A stretch of 30,542 nucleotides of DNA from Bacillota bacterium (GTDB taxonomy: Bacteria; Bacillota; Clostridia; Lachnospirales; Lachnospiraceae). The translations under genes were made by a program, and so were the position numbers. The notes below the pieces were generated by a model. That model was not told the DNA's origin. It did no database searches and saw nothing but the letters and a program-made list of their open reading frames with translations. Positions within the stretch are counted from its first letter, which is position 1. Each line of letters begins with the position of its first letter. Below, in pieces: positions 23,287 to 30,542 of this stretch. The DNA is taken from assembly GCA_023389295.1 (NCBI GenBank), contig JAEWEO010000248.1, positions 1 through 30,542 of the forward strand, in the 5' to 3' direction.

Positions 23287-23327
23287 AAAAGGATTTGTGG
23301 GACGTGTTCCTCATGGATCCTTTTTTT
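23287..23327 (+). terminator. Rho-independent terminator after codY
   Basis: AAAAGGAT (23287-23294) pairs with ATCCTTTT (23317-23324), with weaker inner pairing, and seven T residues run 23321-23327. It separates codY from the flagellar genes. Confidence 0.88.
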
Positions 23328-23374
23328 GTTATGGATTTACAAAATATTCAAATAAATTAAGACGCATTTTGTTG

Positions 23375-23400
23375 AATTATCTGAAACTTTACATGTTTCA
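23375..23400. promoter_or_regulatory. Candidate CodY box upstream of the flagellar operon
   Basis: AATTATCTGAAACTT (23375-23389) matches the CodY consensus at 13 of 15 positions. It overlaps an inverted repeat TGAAAC-N7-GTTTCA (23382-23400). It lies about 120 bases upstream of the flgB -35. The rest of the codY-flgB gap (23401-23508) is AT-rich with nothing clear. Confidence 0.5.
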
Positions 23401-23508
23401 AAAAATGAGATAAAACAATATAATACGATTCAATCATACATTCAGTAATTTTATATTTACATAAATCCACAAGGTCTAGTATTATTCTACTAATTTTTCA
23501 AATATATC

Positions 23509-23536
23509 TTGTGTTTTTAAAAATATTTATTATAAT
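23509..23536 (+). promoter_or_regulatory. Sigma-A-type promoter of the flagellar operon
   Basis: TTGTGT (23509-23514), 16 bases, TATAAT (23531-23536), 26 bases before the flgB ATG. No convincing sigma-D (FliA) promoter was seen, consistent with an early flagellar operon read by sigma-A, as for fla/che in B. subtilis. Confidence 0.65.
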
Positions 23537-23562
23537 GATAATATATTGAAAGGAGTGTATAA

Positions 23563-23952
23563 ATGATAGGTTCTAACGCATTTAACTACATCAATGTCTT
23601 GGATAAAGCAGCTGATGCAAGCTGGAAAAGAAATGAAATTATTGCAAATAATATTGCAAATGTAGACACCCCGGGTTATAAAAGAAAAGATGTACAGTTT
23701 CAAACTTATCTAAGATCCGCTCTGATTGGTGATAATTCTTTGGATTCAAGAGTAGCAAATGCAAATCTGGATTCACTAGATGCGACCATATACACGGATC
23801 ATGCCACACTTAGCTATCGTCTGGATGGTAATAACGTCGATATTGATACGGAATCTTCTATGCTTGCAGAAAATCAGATCTTTTACAATGCATTACTTGA
23901 TTCAATGACCCAGGAATTTAATCGGATTAAGACAGTACTTACAGCGAAATAA
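23563..23952 (+). CDS. flgB: Flagellar basal-body rod protein FlgB
   Basis: Proximal rod subunit of the flagellar basal body, exported by the flagellar type III system. Residues 28-42 carry the rod-protein signature NNIANVDTPGYKRKD, and the C-terminus NQIFYNALLDSMTQEFNRIKTVL is the usual helix. 129 residues, normal. The ATG has AAAGGAG eight bases upstream. First gene of the operon. Confidence 0.96.
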   Translation: MIGSNAFNYINVLDKAADASWKRNEIIANNIANVDTPGYKRKDVQFQTYLRSALIGDNSLDSRVANANLDSLDATIYTDHATLSYRLDGNNVDIDTESSMLAENQIFYNALLDSMTQEFNRIKTVLTAK

Positions 23953-24054
23953 GTTACATAGTATGTGAAAAAATATTCATTTAAACTAAAGAAGGTGGAA
24001 TGCTTCTTCGTTTTATTGGAATTGATGAAGCGTAAGGGAAATAGGAGGCAAAAG

Positions 24055-24492
24055 ATGTCATTCATGAATGGAATGAATATTAGTGCAAGTGGTATGACCG
24101 CTCAACGACTTAGGTTAGATATCATTTCGCAAAATATAGCAAATGTGAATACAACACGTGATGAGAATGGTGAGGTATATCGTAGAAAAACCGTTGTATT
24201 TTCGGAAAAGGATGTTACAAAGTTTGGAGATATTCTGATGAAGACAGCAGGAACAGTGGGTAATGGTGTTAAGGTTACTCAAATTGTTGAGGATACGGAT
24301 AGTGAGATGCGTAAGGTGTATGATCCTTCTCATCCGGATGCTGATGAGGATGGTTATGTAACTTATCCAAATGTGAATACCGTACAGGAAATGACGGATA
24401 TGATTGATGCAAGTCGCTCCTATGAGGCCAATGTGACCGCGTTCAATGCAACGAAGAATATGGCACTAAAAGGGCTGGAAGTGGGCAAATAA
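24055..24492 (+). CDS. flgC: Flagellar basal-body rod protein FlgC
   Basis: Second proximal rod protein. The frame is open from 23965, but ATG 24055 has AGGAGG (24043-24048) six bases upstream and gives the family N-terminus MSFMNGMNISASGMTAQRLR. The signature LDIISQNIANVNT is at residues 21-33 and the C-terminal helix YEANVTAFNATKNMALKGLE near the end. 145 residues, normal. It follows flgB by 102 bases. Confidence 0.95.
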   Translation: MSFMNGMNISASGMTAQRLRLDIISQNIANVNTTRDENGEVYRRKTVVFSEKDVTKFGDILMKTAGTVGNGVKVTQIVEDTDSEMRKVYDPSHPDADEDGYVTYPNVNTVQEMTDMIDASRSYEANVTAFNATKNMALKGLEVGK

Positions 24493-24507
24493 ATTCGGAG
24501 GTAATCG

Positions 24508-24819
24508 ATGAATATAACATCCCTAAATAATTTAACTCAATTTAGTAATAATGGCGTGAATTTGGCCACAAAAGCTTCAGAGAATCGCAATGCAACCTTT
24601 GAAAGTCTATTTCAGGCGGCGGTAGATATGGTGAAGCAGACAAATAGTTATACAAATGCAGCAGAAGAAGCTGAGATGTCTTATGCTCTCGGACTTACCG
24701 ACAGTACGCATGATCTTCAGGTGGCACAGCAAAAAGCTAATTTAGCTTTGCAGTATACAGTAGCAGTACGCAATAATGTTATGGATGCCTATAAAGAAAT
24801 TATGAACATGCAGTTCTAA
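24508..24819 (+). CDS. fliE: Flagellar hook-basal body protein FliE
   Basis: Small adaptor thought to join the MS ring to the rod. 103 residues with the typical FESLFQAAVDMVKQTN stretch and the C-terminal VAQQKANLALQYTVAVRNNV, which resembles rod-protein C-termini. GGAGG lies about eight bases before the ATG. 15 bases after flgC. Confidence 0.95.
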   Translation: MNITSLNNLTQFSNNGVNLATKASENRNATFESLFQAAVDMVKQTNSYTNAAEEAEMSYALGLTDSTHDLQVAQQKANLALQYTVAVRNNVMDAYKEIMNMQF

Positions 24820-24854
24820 AGAAACGGTAAATATACGCAGAGGAGCATTTGGTA

Positions 24855-26450
24855 ATGTCAGATAAAATAAAGCAGATATTCAAACAACTTATTGAAACGT
24901 GGAATAAATTCACAGGCAAGCAGAAGACGCTGATAATTAGTGTTGTCTGTGCTGTTGTGTTTGCGTTTACATTACTGGTTTTTCTAATGCAGCGTACAGA
25001 ATACGAAGTACTGACTATTGCGGAAACTACGAAAGATGCAGGTAAAATTAGAGATTTGCTGAAAGAGCAAGGAATTGCTTACAAAATAGGTGATGATAGC
25101 TTAACTATATCTGTTGATAGTAATAGCTACTCTGATGCAATTTTTCTTTTGGCTAGCAATGATATGCCTTCTACGGGTTTAACAGTTGATGAACTTCTAA
25201 ATAACAGCCTTAGTACGACGAATAGCGATCGTACTCTTAAATTAAATCTTTATTTTCAGAATCAATTACGTAATAGTATTGAAAAAATGGAAGGCGTTGA
25301 CGGGGCAGAGGTTTATTACCTTCCTTCTGAGACGACTAACTCCATATTAACGGAAGCGAAGGATACAAGTGCTAGTGTTATACTAACCATTAACGATGAC
25401 TTTGACAATAAAACAGCGGAAACTGTTGCGCAAGTAGTAGCCTCTGTTATAGGAAATAAAGACTCAAATAGTATTAAAGTAGCCGATCAATTCGGCAACC
25501 TGTTATATGGCGGAGAACAGGATTTGTACTCCGGAAGTGCAAGTTCAACAGAGGATTATAAGGAACGTTTGCGTAATACATATATTAATAACATCTATAT
25601 GGGATTGATAAAAAGTGGTTTTGATGATGCAGTCATAATGCCAAATTTAGTTTTTAATATGAATAAAGTAAATGAATTATATACGGAATATACTCCGGCA
25701 GAAGGGCAGGAGCAAGGTGTATTTAGCCATAGCTACACCTATAGTTCAGAGAATGCCAATACTTCAGCAGGAGGAGTTCCGGGGACAGATTCTAATGATG
25801 AAACTACCTATGCACAGCAGGATTCCACTTCTGGTACAGGAACGGTTGATATTACAGAAAATGATTATCTTCCTAATGAGAGAGTTACGAACACGGAATT
25901 TGAAGTAGGAGCGGTATTGCCGGAAAAATCCTCCATTGCAATTGTTCTTCGCAGAGCGGTTACGCATCATGAAGAAGACTTGGAAATGGAAGGTTTATTA
26001 GCTGACACTACTTTTGAGGAATATGCCCTCGCCAACGACCAAGTAACTAAGCTAGAGGTTGAGGAGAATTTATATACACTAGTTTCCATGGCTACAGGAA
26101 TTGCAGTTGATAACATAACCATTGATGCATATGAACAGCCGGTATTTGTTCCTAAGACAGTAACGCAGAAAAGTGTATCAGATTATCTGCAGATCATTCT
26201 AGTAATACTTATTGTAGCTTTATTGATCTTTGTTGTTTTCAAAGGAATGAAACCTGTTGAGGTTACGGAACTTGAGCCAGAGCTTTCTGTGGAACAGCTT
26301 CTTGCAACTACGAAGGAAAATCAATCCATTGAAGATATTGAATTCAATGAAGTGTCTGAAGTAAGAAGAATGATTGAAAAATTTGTTGATGAGAAACCAG
26401 AGGCTGTTGCACAGCTGCTTCGTAATTGGTTAAACGAAGATTGGAATTAG
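24855..26450 (+). CDS. fliF: Flagellar MS-ring protein FliF
   Basis: Integral membrane protein that forms the MS ring, base of the flagellum and its export gate. ATG 24855 (GAGGAG nine bases upstream) gives 531 residues. The first transmembrane helix is at about 25-46 and the second at about 443-465 (YLQIILVILIVALLIFVVF). Between them are ring-building motifs (EYEVLTIAETTKDAGKIRDL, LNLYFQNQLRNSIEKMEGVD) and an Asn/Ser/Thr-rich insert. The C-terminal cytoplasmic tail EKFVDEKPEAVAQLLRNWL is the FliG-binding segment; fliG follows by 13 bases. Confidence 0.96.
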   Translation: MSDKIKQIFKQLIETWNKFTGKQKTLIISVVCAVVFAFTLLVFLMQRTEYEVLTIAETTKDAGKIRDLLKEQGIAYKIGDDSLTISVDSNSYSDAIFLLASNDMPSTGLTVDELLNNSLSTTNSDRTLKLNLYFQNQLRNSIEKMEGVDGAEVYYLPSETTNSILTEAKDTSASVILTINDDFDNKTAETVAQVVASVIGNKDSNSIKVADQFGNLLYGGEQDLYSGSASSTEDYKERLRNTYINNIYMGLIKSGFDDAVIMPNLVFNMNKVNELYTEYTPAEGQEQGVFSHSYTYSSENANTSAGGVPGTDSNDETTYAQQDSTSGTGTVDITENDYLPNERVTNTEFEVGAVLPEKSSIAIVLRRAVTHHEEDLEMEGLLADTTFEEYALANDQVTKLEVEENLYTLVSMATGIAVDNITIDAYEQPVFVPKTVTQKSVSDYLQIILVILIVALLIFVVFKGMKPVEVTELEPELSVEQLLATTKENQSIEDIEFNEVSEVRRMIEKFVDEKPEAVAQLLRNWLNEDWN

Positions 26451-26463
26451 TGGAGGTATAGAT

Positions 26464-27480
26464 ATGGCAAAATTGAATGGTAGTGAAATCTCCGGAATTC
26501 AAAAGGCGGCAATATTACTAATTTCTCTAGGTCCGGAACGCTCTGCAAGTATATTTAAGCATTTGAAAGAAGAAGAGATAGAGACAATGACCTTGGAAAT
26601 TGCTAATACAAGAAGCATATCACCGGCGACCAAAGATCAGGTCCTTGATGAATTCTATGAGATATGTCTCGCTCAACAATATATTGCTGAAGGCGGTATC
26701 GCTTATGCGAAGGAATTGCTTGAAAAAGCACTTGGAGTTGATAAAGCTAGAGATGTGATTGGTAAACTTACAGCATCACTTCAGGTTCGTCCTTTTGAAT
26801 TTGTTAGAAAGACGGATGCTTCACAATTACTGAACTTTATTCAGGATGAGCATCCACAGACGATAGCATTAATACTGTCCTATTTATCATCGGGACAGGC
26901 ATCTACCATTATTTCCTCCTTAGCACCGGATAAGCAAGCAGATGTTGCAAAACGTATTGCCCAGATGGATCGTACTTCACCAGATGTAATTAAGGAAGTT
27001 GAAAAAGTTTTGGAGAGAAAACTTGCTTCCTTGGTCAATCAAGATTACACAATCGTTGGTGGTGTCGACTCCATTGTCGAGATCCTCAATACGGTTGATC
27101 GTGGTACGGAAAAACATATCATGGAAACCCTTGAGATTGAAGAACCTGAACTCGCAGATGAAATTCGTAGAAAAATGTTCGTATTCGAAGATATTCTTAA
27201 TTTGGACGACAAATCCATCCAGAGAGTACTTCGTGAAGTTGATAATAACGAACTTGCAGTTGCACTTAAGGGCTCCGTTGAAGAAGTGCAAACGGTTATC
27301 TTTAATAACCTATCCAAGCGTTTGGCTGCTATGATTAAGGAAGATATGGAATATATGGGACCTGTACGTTTGAAGGATGTTGAAGAAGCGCAACAGAAGA
27401 TAGTAAATATCATCAGAAAATTGGAAGATTCCTCTGAGATTATTATTTCAAGAGGCGGAGGTGACGAGATCGTTGTCTAA
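26464..27480 (+). CDS. fliG: Flagellar motor switch protein FliG
   Basis: Rotor protein that binds FliF, FliM and the stators and sets rotation direction. 338 residues. Visible: the N-terminal FliF-binding domain (ISGIQKAAILLISLGPE), the middle-domain EHPQ motif (129-132) in FIQDEHPQTIALILS, and the C-terminal MFVFEDI hinge (238-244) followed by the charged torque helix DDKSIQRVLREVDNNELAVA. The last codons (GGGDEIVV) contain the GGAGGTGA that serves as ribosome site for fliH, so the two are translationally linked. Confidence 0.97.
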   Translation: MAKLNGSEISGIQKAAILLISLGPERSASIFKHLKEEEIETMTLEIANTRSISPATKDQVLDEFYEICLAQQYIAEGGIAYAKELLEKALGVDKARDVIGKLTASLQVRPFEFVRKTDASQLLNFIQDEHPQTIALILSYLSSGQASTIISSLAPDKQADVAKRIAQMDRTSPDVIKEVEKVLERKLASLVNQDYTIVGGVDSIVEILNTVDRGTEKHIMETLEIEEPELADEIRRKMFVFEDILNLDDKSIQRVLREVDNNELAVALKGSVEEVQTVIFNNLSKRLAAMIKEDMEYMGPVRLKDVEEAQQKIVNIIRKLEDSSEIIISRGGGDEIVV

Positions 27481-28255
27481 TGTAATCAAATCATATGCAG
27501 TTCGTTTTCAAGATGATACAAGGATGACCATCGACACGCATCTCCGAATGGAAAAAGTGCTGGAAGAGAAAAGGAGATCCTTATTTCAAGCAGCAGTTAA
27601 ACCACCCGAGGGTTTTGTGGAAGGGTTGAATGCGGTCGTAGTAGAAGCGCTTCCAAACGAAGAGGAAATGCAAGGAAAGAATAATAAAACAATAGAAGCT
27701 GCTAGTGAAGAGGCGAACAATATTCTGGAACAAGCCAAGAAGGAAGCAGAAAAGATAAAAAATGAAGCATATACTGCCGGTCATAAAAGAGGCTATGATG
27801 AGGGTAATGCGCAGGCTTTGAAGGAACTTGCAAAGTCAAAGGCAGAGTATGAAGCTTTAAAGCAAAAGCTTCAAAGAGAATATCAGGAGACGATGCAATC
27901 CTTAGAGCCTGAAGTTGCGAAGCTTATAGCAGCATTACTTGAGAAAATAACCGGAATTCTTGTAGAAGATAAGGATGAGGTAATCTTATACTTAGTCAGC
28001 AAAGCGCTCCGCAATATGGAGAGCAGTACGAAATATACGATTCGTGTTTCCAAAGAGGATTATGAGTACATAGCTTTACGCAAGGACCTCCTGCAAGGGG
28101 GTATGGAACGAGAAACCACAATTTACATAACGGAGGATGCAACTCTAAAGAAGAACCAATGCTTGATCGAGACAGAAACGAAAACGATTAATTGTAGCTT
28201 AGATGTTCAATTAAATAATTTAATTACGGATCTTAAGCTACTTGGAAGTATATAA
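27473..28255 (+). CDS. fliH: Flagellar assembly protein FliH
   Basis: Regulator and membrane anchor of the FliI export ATPase. The frame is open from GTG 27461, but that codon overlaps GGAGGTGA (27457-27464); TTG 27473, eight bases after it, is the likely start, giving 260 residues and an 8-base overlap with the end of fliG. Residues about 70-150 are a charged coiled coil with AEKIKNEAYTAGHKRGYDEG, the typical FliH/V-ATPase-E-like segment. The C-terminal part (LEKITGILVEDKDEVILYLV and onward) binds FliI. FliH diverges fast; position and coiled coil carry the call. Confidence 0.9.
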   Translation: MSNVIKSYAVRFQDDTRMTIDTHLRMEKVLEEKRRSLFQAAVKPPEGFVEGLNAVVVEALPNEEEMQGKNNKTIEAASEEANNILEQAKKEAEKIKNEAYTAGHKRGYDEGNAQALKELAKSKAEYEALKQKLQREYQETMQSLEPEVAKLIAALLEKITGILVEDKDEVILYLVSKALRNMESSTKYTIRVSKEDYEYIALRKDLLQGGMERETTIYITEDATLKKNQCLIETETKTINCSLDVQLNNLITDLKLLGSI

Positions 28256-28327
28256 CTTGAAGCATAATTTGTGTCGATATATAACAGAGGGACATTTATT
28301 ATGAGAAGTTTAAAGGCGGGTAACAAC

Positions 28328-29638
28328 ATGGCAATTAATTTTGAGAAATACAAGCAACTGCTCGATAAATCTTATGAACAAGAAATCGGAAAGATTGTAA
28401 AGATGGTTGGATTAACCTTGGAAGCCTCCGGTCCAAATGCTAATTTGAATGATGTATGCTATATTACCTGTGAAGGACAAATGGAAAAGAAAGTTGCTGA
28501 GGTGATCGGCTTTCGAGAGAACCGTATCTTATTAATGCCGTATGATGATATGACCGGAGTGGGAATTGGCAGTCTGGTTGAAAATTCTGGCGCCGCCTTT
28601 AAGGTTCCGGTAGGAGAAAGTTTACTTGGTATGACTTTAGATGGAATAGGAAATCCCCTAGACCAATCGGAGTTAATCTGTGATACTTATTATCCGGCGG
28701 AAGCACCTGCTCCCGACCCATTAACACGAAAAATTATAGATGAAGTACTTCCCCTTGGTGTGAAGGCGGTGGATTCCATGCTTACCATCGGTAAAGGTCA
28801 AAGAATTGGCATTTTTGCAGGTAGTGGTGTTGGAAAGAGTACTTTGCTTGGCATGTTTGCAAGAAATACAAAGGCTGATATTAATGTGATCGCCTTAATC
28901 GGAGAGCGCGGTAGAGAGGTAAGAGAATTTATAGAACGGGATCTTGGAGAAGAAGGCATGAGAAGAAGCGTTCTAGTTGTGGCAACCTCTGACAAACCGG
29001 CGTTAATTCGTAAGAAAGCGGCAAAGACAGCAACAGCAATTGCAGAATATTTTAGAGACCAAGGCAAAGATGTATTATTAATGATGGATTCACTTACTCG
29101 ATTTTCTATGGCACAAAGAGAGATAGGACTAGCCTCCGGAGAACCTCCGGTATCGAGAGGATATCCGCCTAGCGTATATGCTGAGATGCCAAAACTATTG
29201 GAACGAGCAGGTAACTCAGAGCATGGTTCTATTACCGGACTATATACGGTACTGGTAGATGGTGACGATTTTAATGAGCCGATAACCGATACAGCCAGAA
29301 GTATTTTGGACGGACATATTATGTTGTCTAGAAAATTAGGACATAAAAATCATTATCCGGCCATTGATGTTTTACAAAGTATTTCTAGATGTATGAGTTC
29401 CATTGTTACAAAGGAACACAAAGAGGCAGCGGGTAGATTAAAGAATGTATTGGCAACCTACCAGGATGCTGAAGATTTGATTAATATAGGAGCTTATAAG
29501 AGCGGATCCAATGCTGATATCGATTATGCTATCTCAAAAATTAAGGAAGTAAATACATTTTTACAACAGGATGTCAATGAAAAGGTTGGTTTTCAAGAGG
29601 AAATAACATTACTCATGGAGATATTTAATAAAGAATGA
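28328..29638 (+). CDS. fliI: Flagellum-specific export ATPase FliI
   Basis: F1-beta-like ATPase that powers or primes flagellar type III export. ATG 28328 with AAAGGCGGG seven bases upstream gives 436 residues and the family-like opening MAINFEKYKQLLD; GTG 28271 and ATG 28301 are in-frame alternatives. Walker A GSGVGKST is at 165-172, the catalytic Glu region GERGREVREF at 192-201, and Walker B VLLMMDSLTR around D254. The signature PPSVYAEMPKLLERAG follows. It ends with a 4-base ATGA overlap with fliJ. Confidence 0.97.
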   Translation: MAINFEKYKQLLDKSYEQEIGKIVKMVGLTLEASGPNANLNDVCYITCEGQMEKKVAEVIGFRENRILLMPYDDMTGVGIGSLVENSGAAFKVPVGESLLGMTLDGIGNPLDQSELICDTYYPAEAPAPDPLTRKIIDEVLPLGVKAVDSMLTIGKGQRIGIFAGSGVGKSTLLGMFARNTKADINVIALIGERGREVREFIERDLGEEGMRRSVLVVATSDKPALIRKKAAKTATAIAEYFRDQGKDVLLMMDSLTRFSMAQREIGLASGEPPVSRGYPPSVYAEMPKLLERAGNSEHGSITGLYTVLVDGDDFNEPITDTARSILDGHIMLSRKLGHKNHYPAIDVLQSISRCMSSIVTKEHKEAAGRLKNVLATYQDAEDLINIGAYKSGSNADIDYAISKIKEVNTFLQQDVNEKVGFQEEITLLMEIFNKE

Positions 29639-30096
29639 AAAAATTTAGATATTCAATGGAAAATTTGCTTCAGGTAAAAATGAAACTGGAAGATCAGGTT
29701 AGGATAGCATATGGCAATGCCAGGCAGCGCTTGACAATGGAAGAAGAAAAACTAGAGAGTATGTACCTAAGAAAGAGTACTTATGAAGAGGAACTTAGGT
29801 ATTTGCGGTCTGATAAACTTGACATTTTTCAAATTAAGCAATGTGAGCAAGCGATTGAAGTAATGAAGTTGAATATAAAACAACAGACAACAGTAGTTAA
29901 GAATGCCGCCCATAGACTTGAGGTGGCACGCATCAGACTCCACGATGCGATGGTTGAGCGAAAAACGCAAGAAAGACTGAAGGAAAAGGCATTTGAGGAA
30001 TATCTGTTAGAATTTGATGCACAAGAACGTAAGGAAATTGACGAGCTTAACAGCTTTCTATATAGTAATCCTGCGCTTTTTGAGGAGGATAGATAA
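29635..30096 (+). CDS. fliJ: Flagellar export chaperone FliJ
   Basis: 153-residue, almost entirely helical coiled-coil protein that fits into the FliI hexamer and links it to the export gate FlhA. It begins with the typical KKFRYSMENLLQVKMKLEDQ. Low sequence conservation, but position and coiled coil are decisive. It starts inside the fliI stop (ATGA) and its own stop overlaps the next start by one base (TAATG), so translation is tightly coupled. Confidence 0.93.
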   Translation: MKKFRYSMENLLQVKMKLEDQVRIAYGNARQRLTMEEEKLESMYLRKSTYEEELRYLRSDKLDIFQIKQCEQAIEVMKLNIKQQTTVVKNAAHRLEVARIRLHDAMVERKTQERLKEKAFEEYLLEFDAQERKEIDELNSFLYSNPALFEEDR

Positions 30097-30542
30097 TGGC
30101 GAAAAAGAACAAGGCCGAGAGGAAAGAGAATAAAGAAAATAAAGATGGAAATAAAGTACTTACCGTTCTGATTGTACTCTTAATCGTAATTATTTGGCTT
30201 GCGATTTTTGGAATGTTAATTAAACTTGATGTGGGTGGCTTTGGATCCGGTGTTCTTCGACCTATTTTAAAGGATGTTCCTGTGATTAACCAGATTTTAC
30301 CGAATGCTTCAATAGAAGAAGAAGCGGAAGAAAATAATTATGAATACCGTTCTCTTGCAGAAGCGGTTGCTAGGATCAAAGAACTCGAAAATGAAATAGC
30401 ACAGATGAATGAAAACACTACATCTTCCAACGATAGTACTGCACAACTTCAAGCTGAGATTGACCGTTTAAAGGTATTTGAGGAAAATCAAAAGGCTTTT
30501 GAAGAACGTGTAGCAGAATTTGATAAAAAAGTTGTATTTGCA
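30096..30542 (+). CDS. YlxF/MotE-family protein (partial, cut by window end)
   Basis: 149 codons are present with no stop. A lysine-rich N-terminus (1-20) is followed by one transmembrane helix (about 21-43), an extracytoplasmic segment, and from about residue 85 a long charged coiled coil. This layout, and the position directly after fliJ, match YlxF of the B. subtilis fla/che operon, a MotE-like protein usually found between fliJ and fliK. GAGGAGG of the fliJ end (about 30083-30089) serves as ribosome site. The exact function is not established. Confidence 0.75.
   Translation, partial: MAKKNKAERKENKENKDGNKVLTVLIVLLIVIIWLAIFGMLIKLDVGGFGSGVLRPILKDVPVINQILPNASIEEEAEENNYEYRSLAEAVARIKELENEIAQMNENTTSSNDSTAQLQAEIDRLKVFEENQKAFEERVAEFDKKVVFA

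Overview
The window is AT-rich chromosomal DNA from a motile, endospore-forming, anaerobic Firmicute. The gene order (ftsW, murA, ftsQ, ftsZ, spoIIGA, sigE, sigG, and later dprA, topA, codY, then the flagellar operon), a Cys-rich YmxH and a flavodiiron protein fit Lachnospiraceae (Clostridium cluster XIVa), possibly near Lachnoclostridium phytofermentans. The species is a guess from memory of gene order; no search was run.

Bases 1-6951 are the end of a division/cell-wall cluster joined to sporulation genes: the tail of ftsW/spoVE, murA, ftsQ (divIB), ftsZ with a strong terminator, then spoIIGA (protease), sigE (its pro-sigma substrate) and sigG (forespore sigma factor). Bases 7229-9333 encode an AgrC-like sensor kinase and a LytTR response regulator. 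The 9334-9926 gap holds a promoter, a series of hairpins and a strong intrinsic terminator, read here as a candidate structured RNA of about 250 nt. It is followed by acnA (aconitase). A minus-strand ROK sugar kinase (fructokinase type), a plus-strand membrane-anchored DUF4163/DUF3298-like protein and a minus-strand set fprA - ymxH - nrdR follow. From 17303 the plus strand carries comM-like yifB, dprA, topA and codY, then the start of the fla/che operon: flgB, flgC, fliE, fliF, fliG, fliH, fliI, fliJ and a cut-off ylxF/motE-like gene.

Most genes are ordinary core genes. The less ordinary content is regulatory: (1) the hairpin-rich RNA candidate between the two-component system and acnA, with GGA in or at the edge of several loops and a Spo0A-box-like upstream element; (2) a hairpin abutting the sigG ribosome site, next to a possible sigma-F promoter that would remove its left arm; (3) a perfect 14-nt inverted repeat holding the ymxH start codon; (4) a possible attenuator before codY; (5) a near-consensus CodY box between codY and the flagellar promoter; (6) Fur/PerR-like half-sites around the fprA promoter; and (7) a second copy of the FtsZ C-terminal peptide motif at the start of its linker. 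Several starts were moved from the longest reading frame to a codon with a properly spaced Shine-Dalgarno sequence (ftsQ GTG, sigE, LytTR regulator, acnA, fprA, yifB, dprA, flgC, fliF, fliH TTG, fliI).
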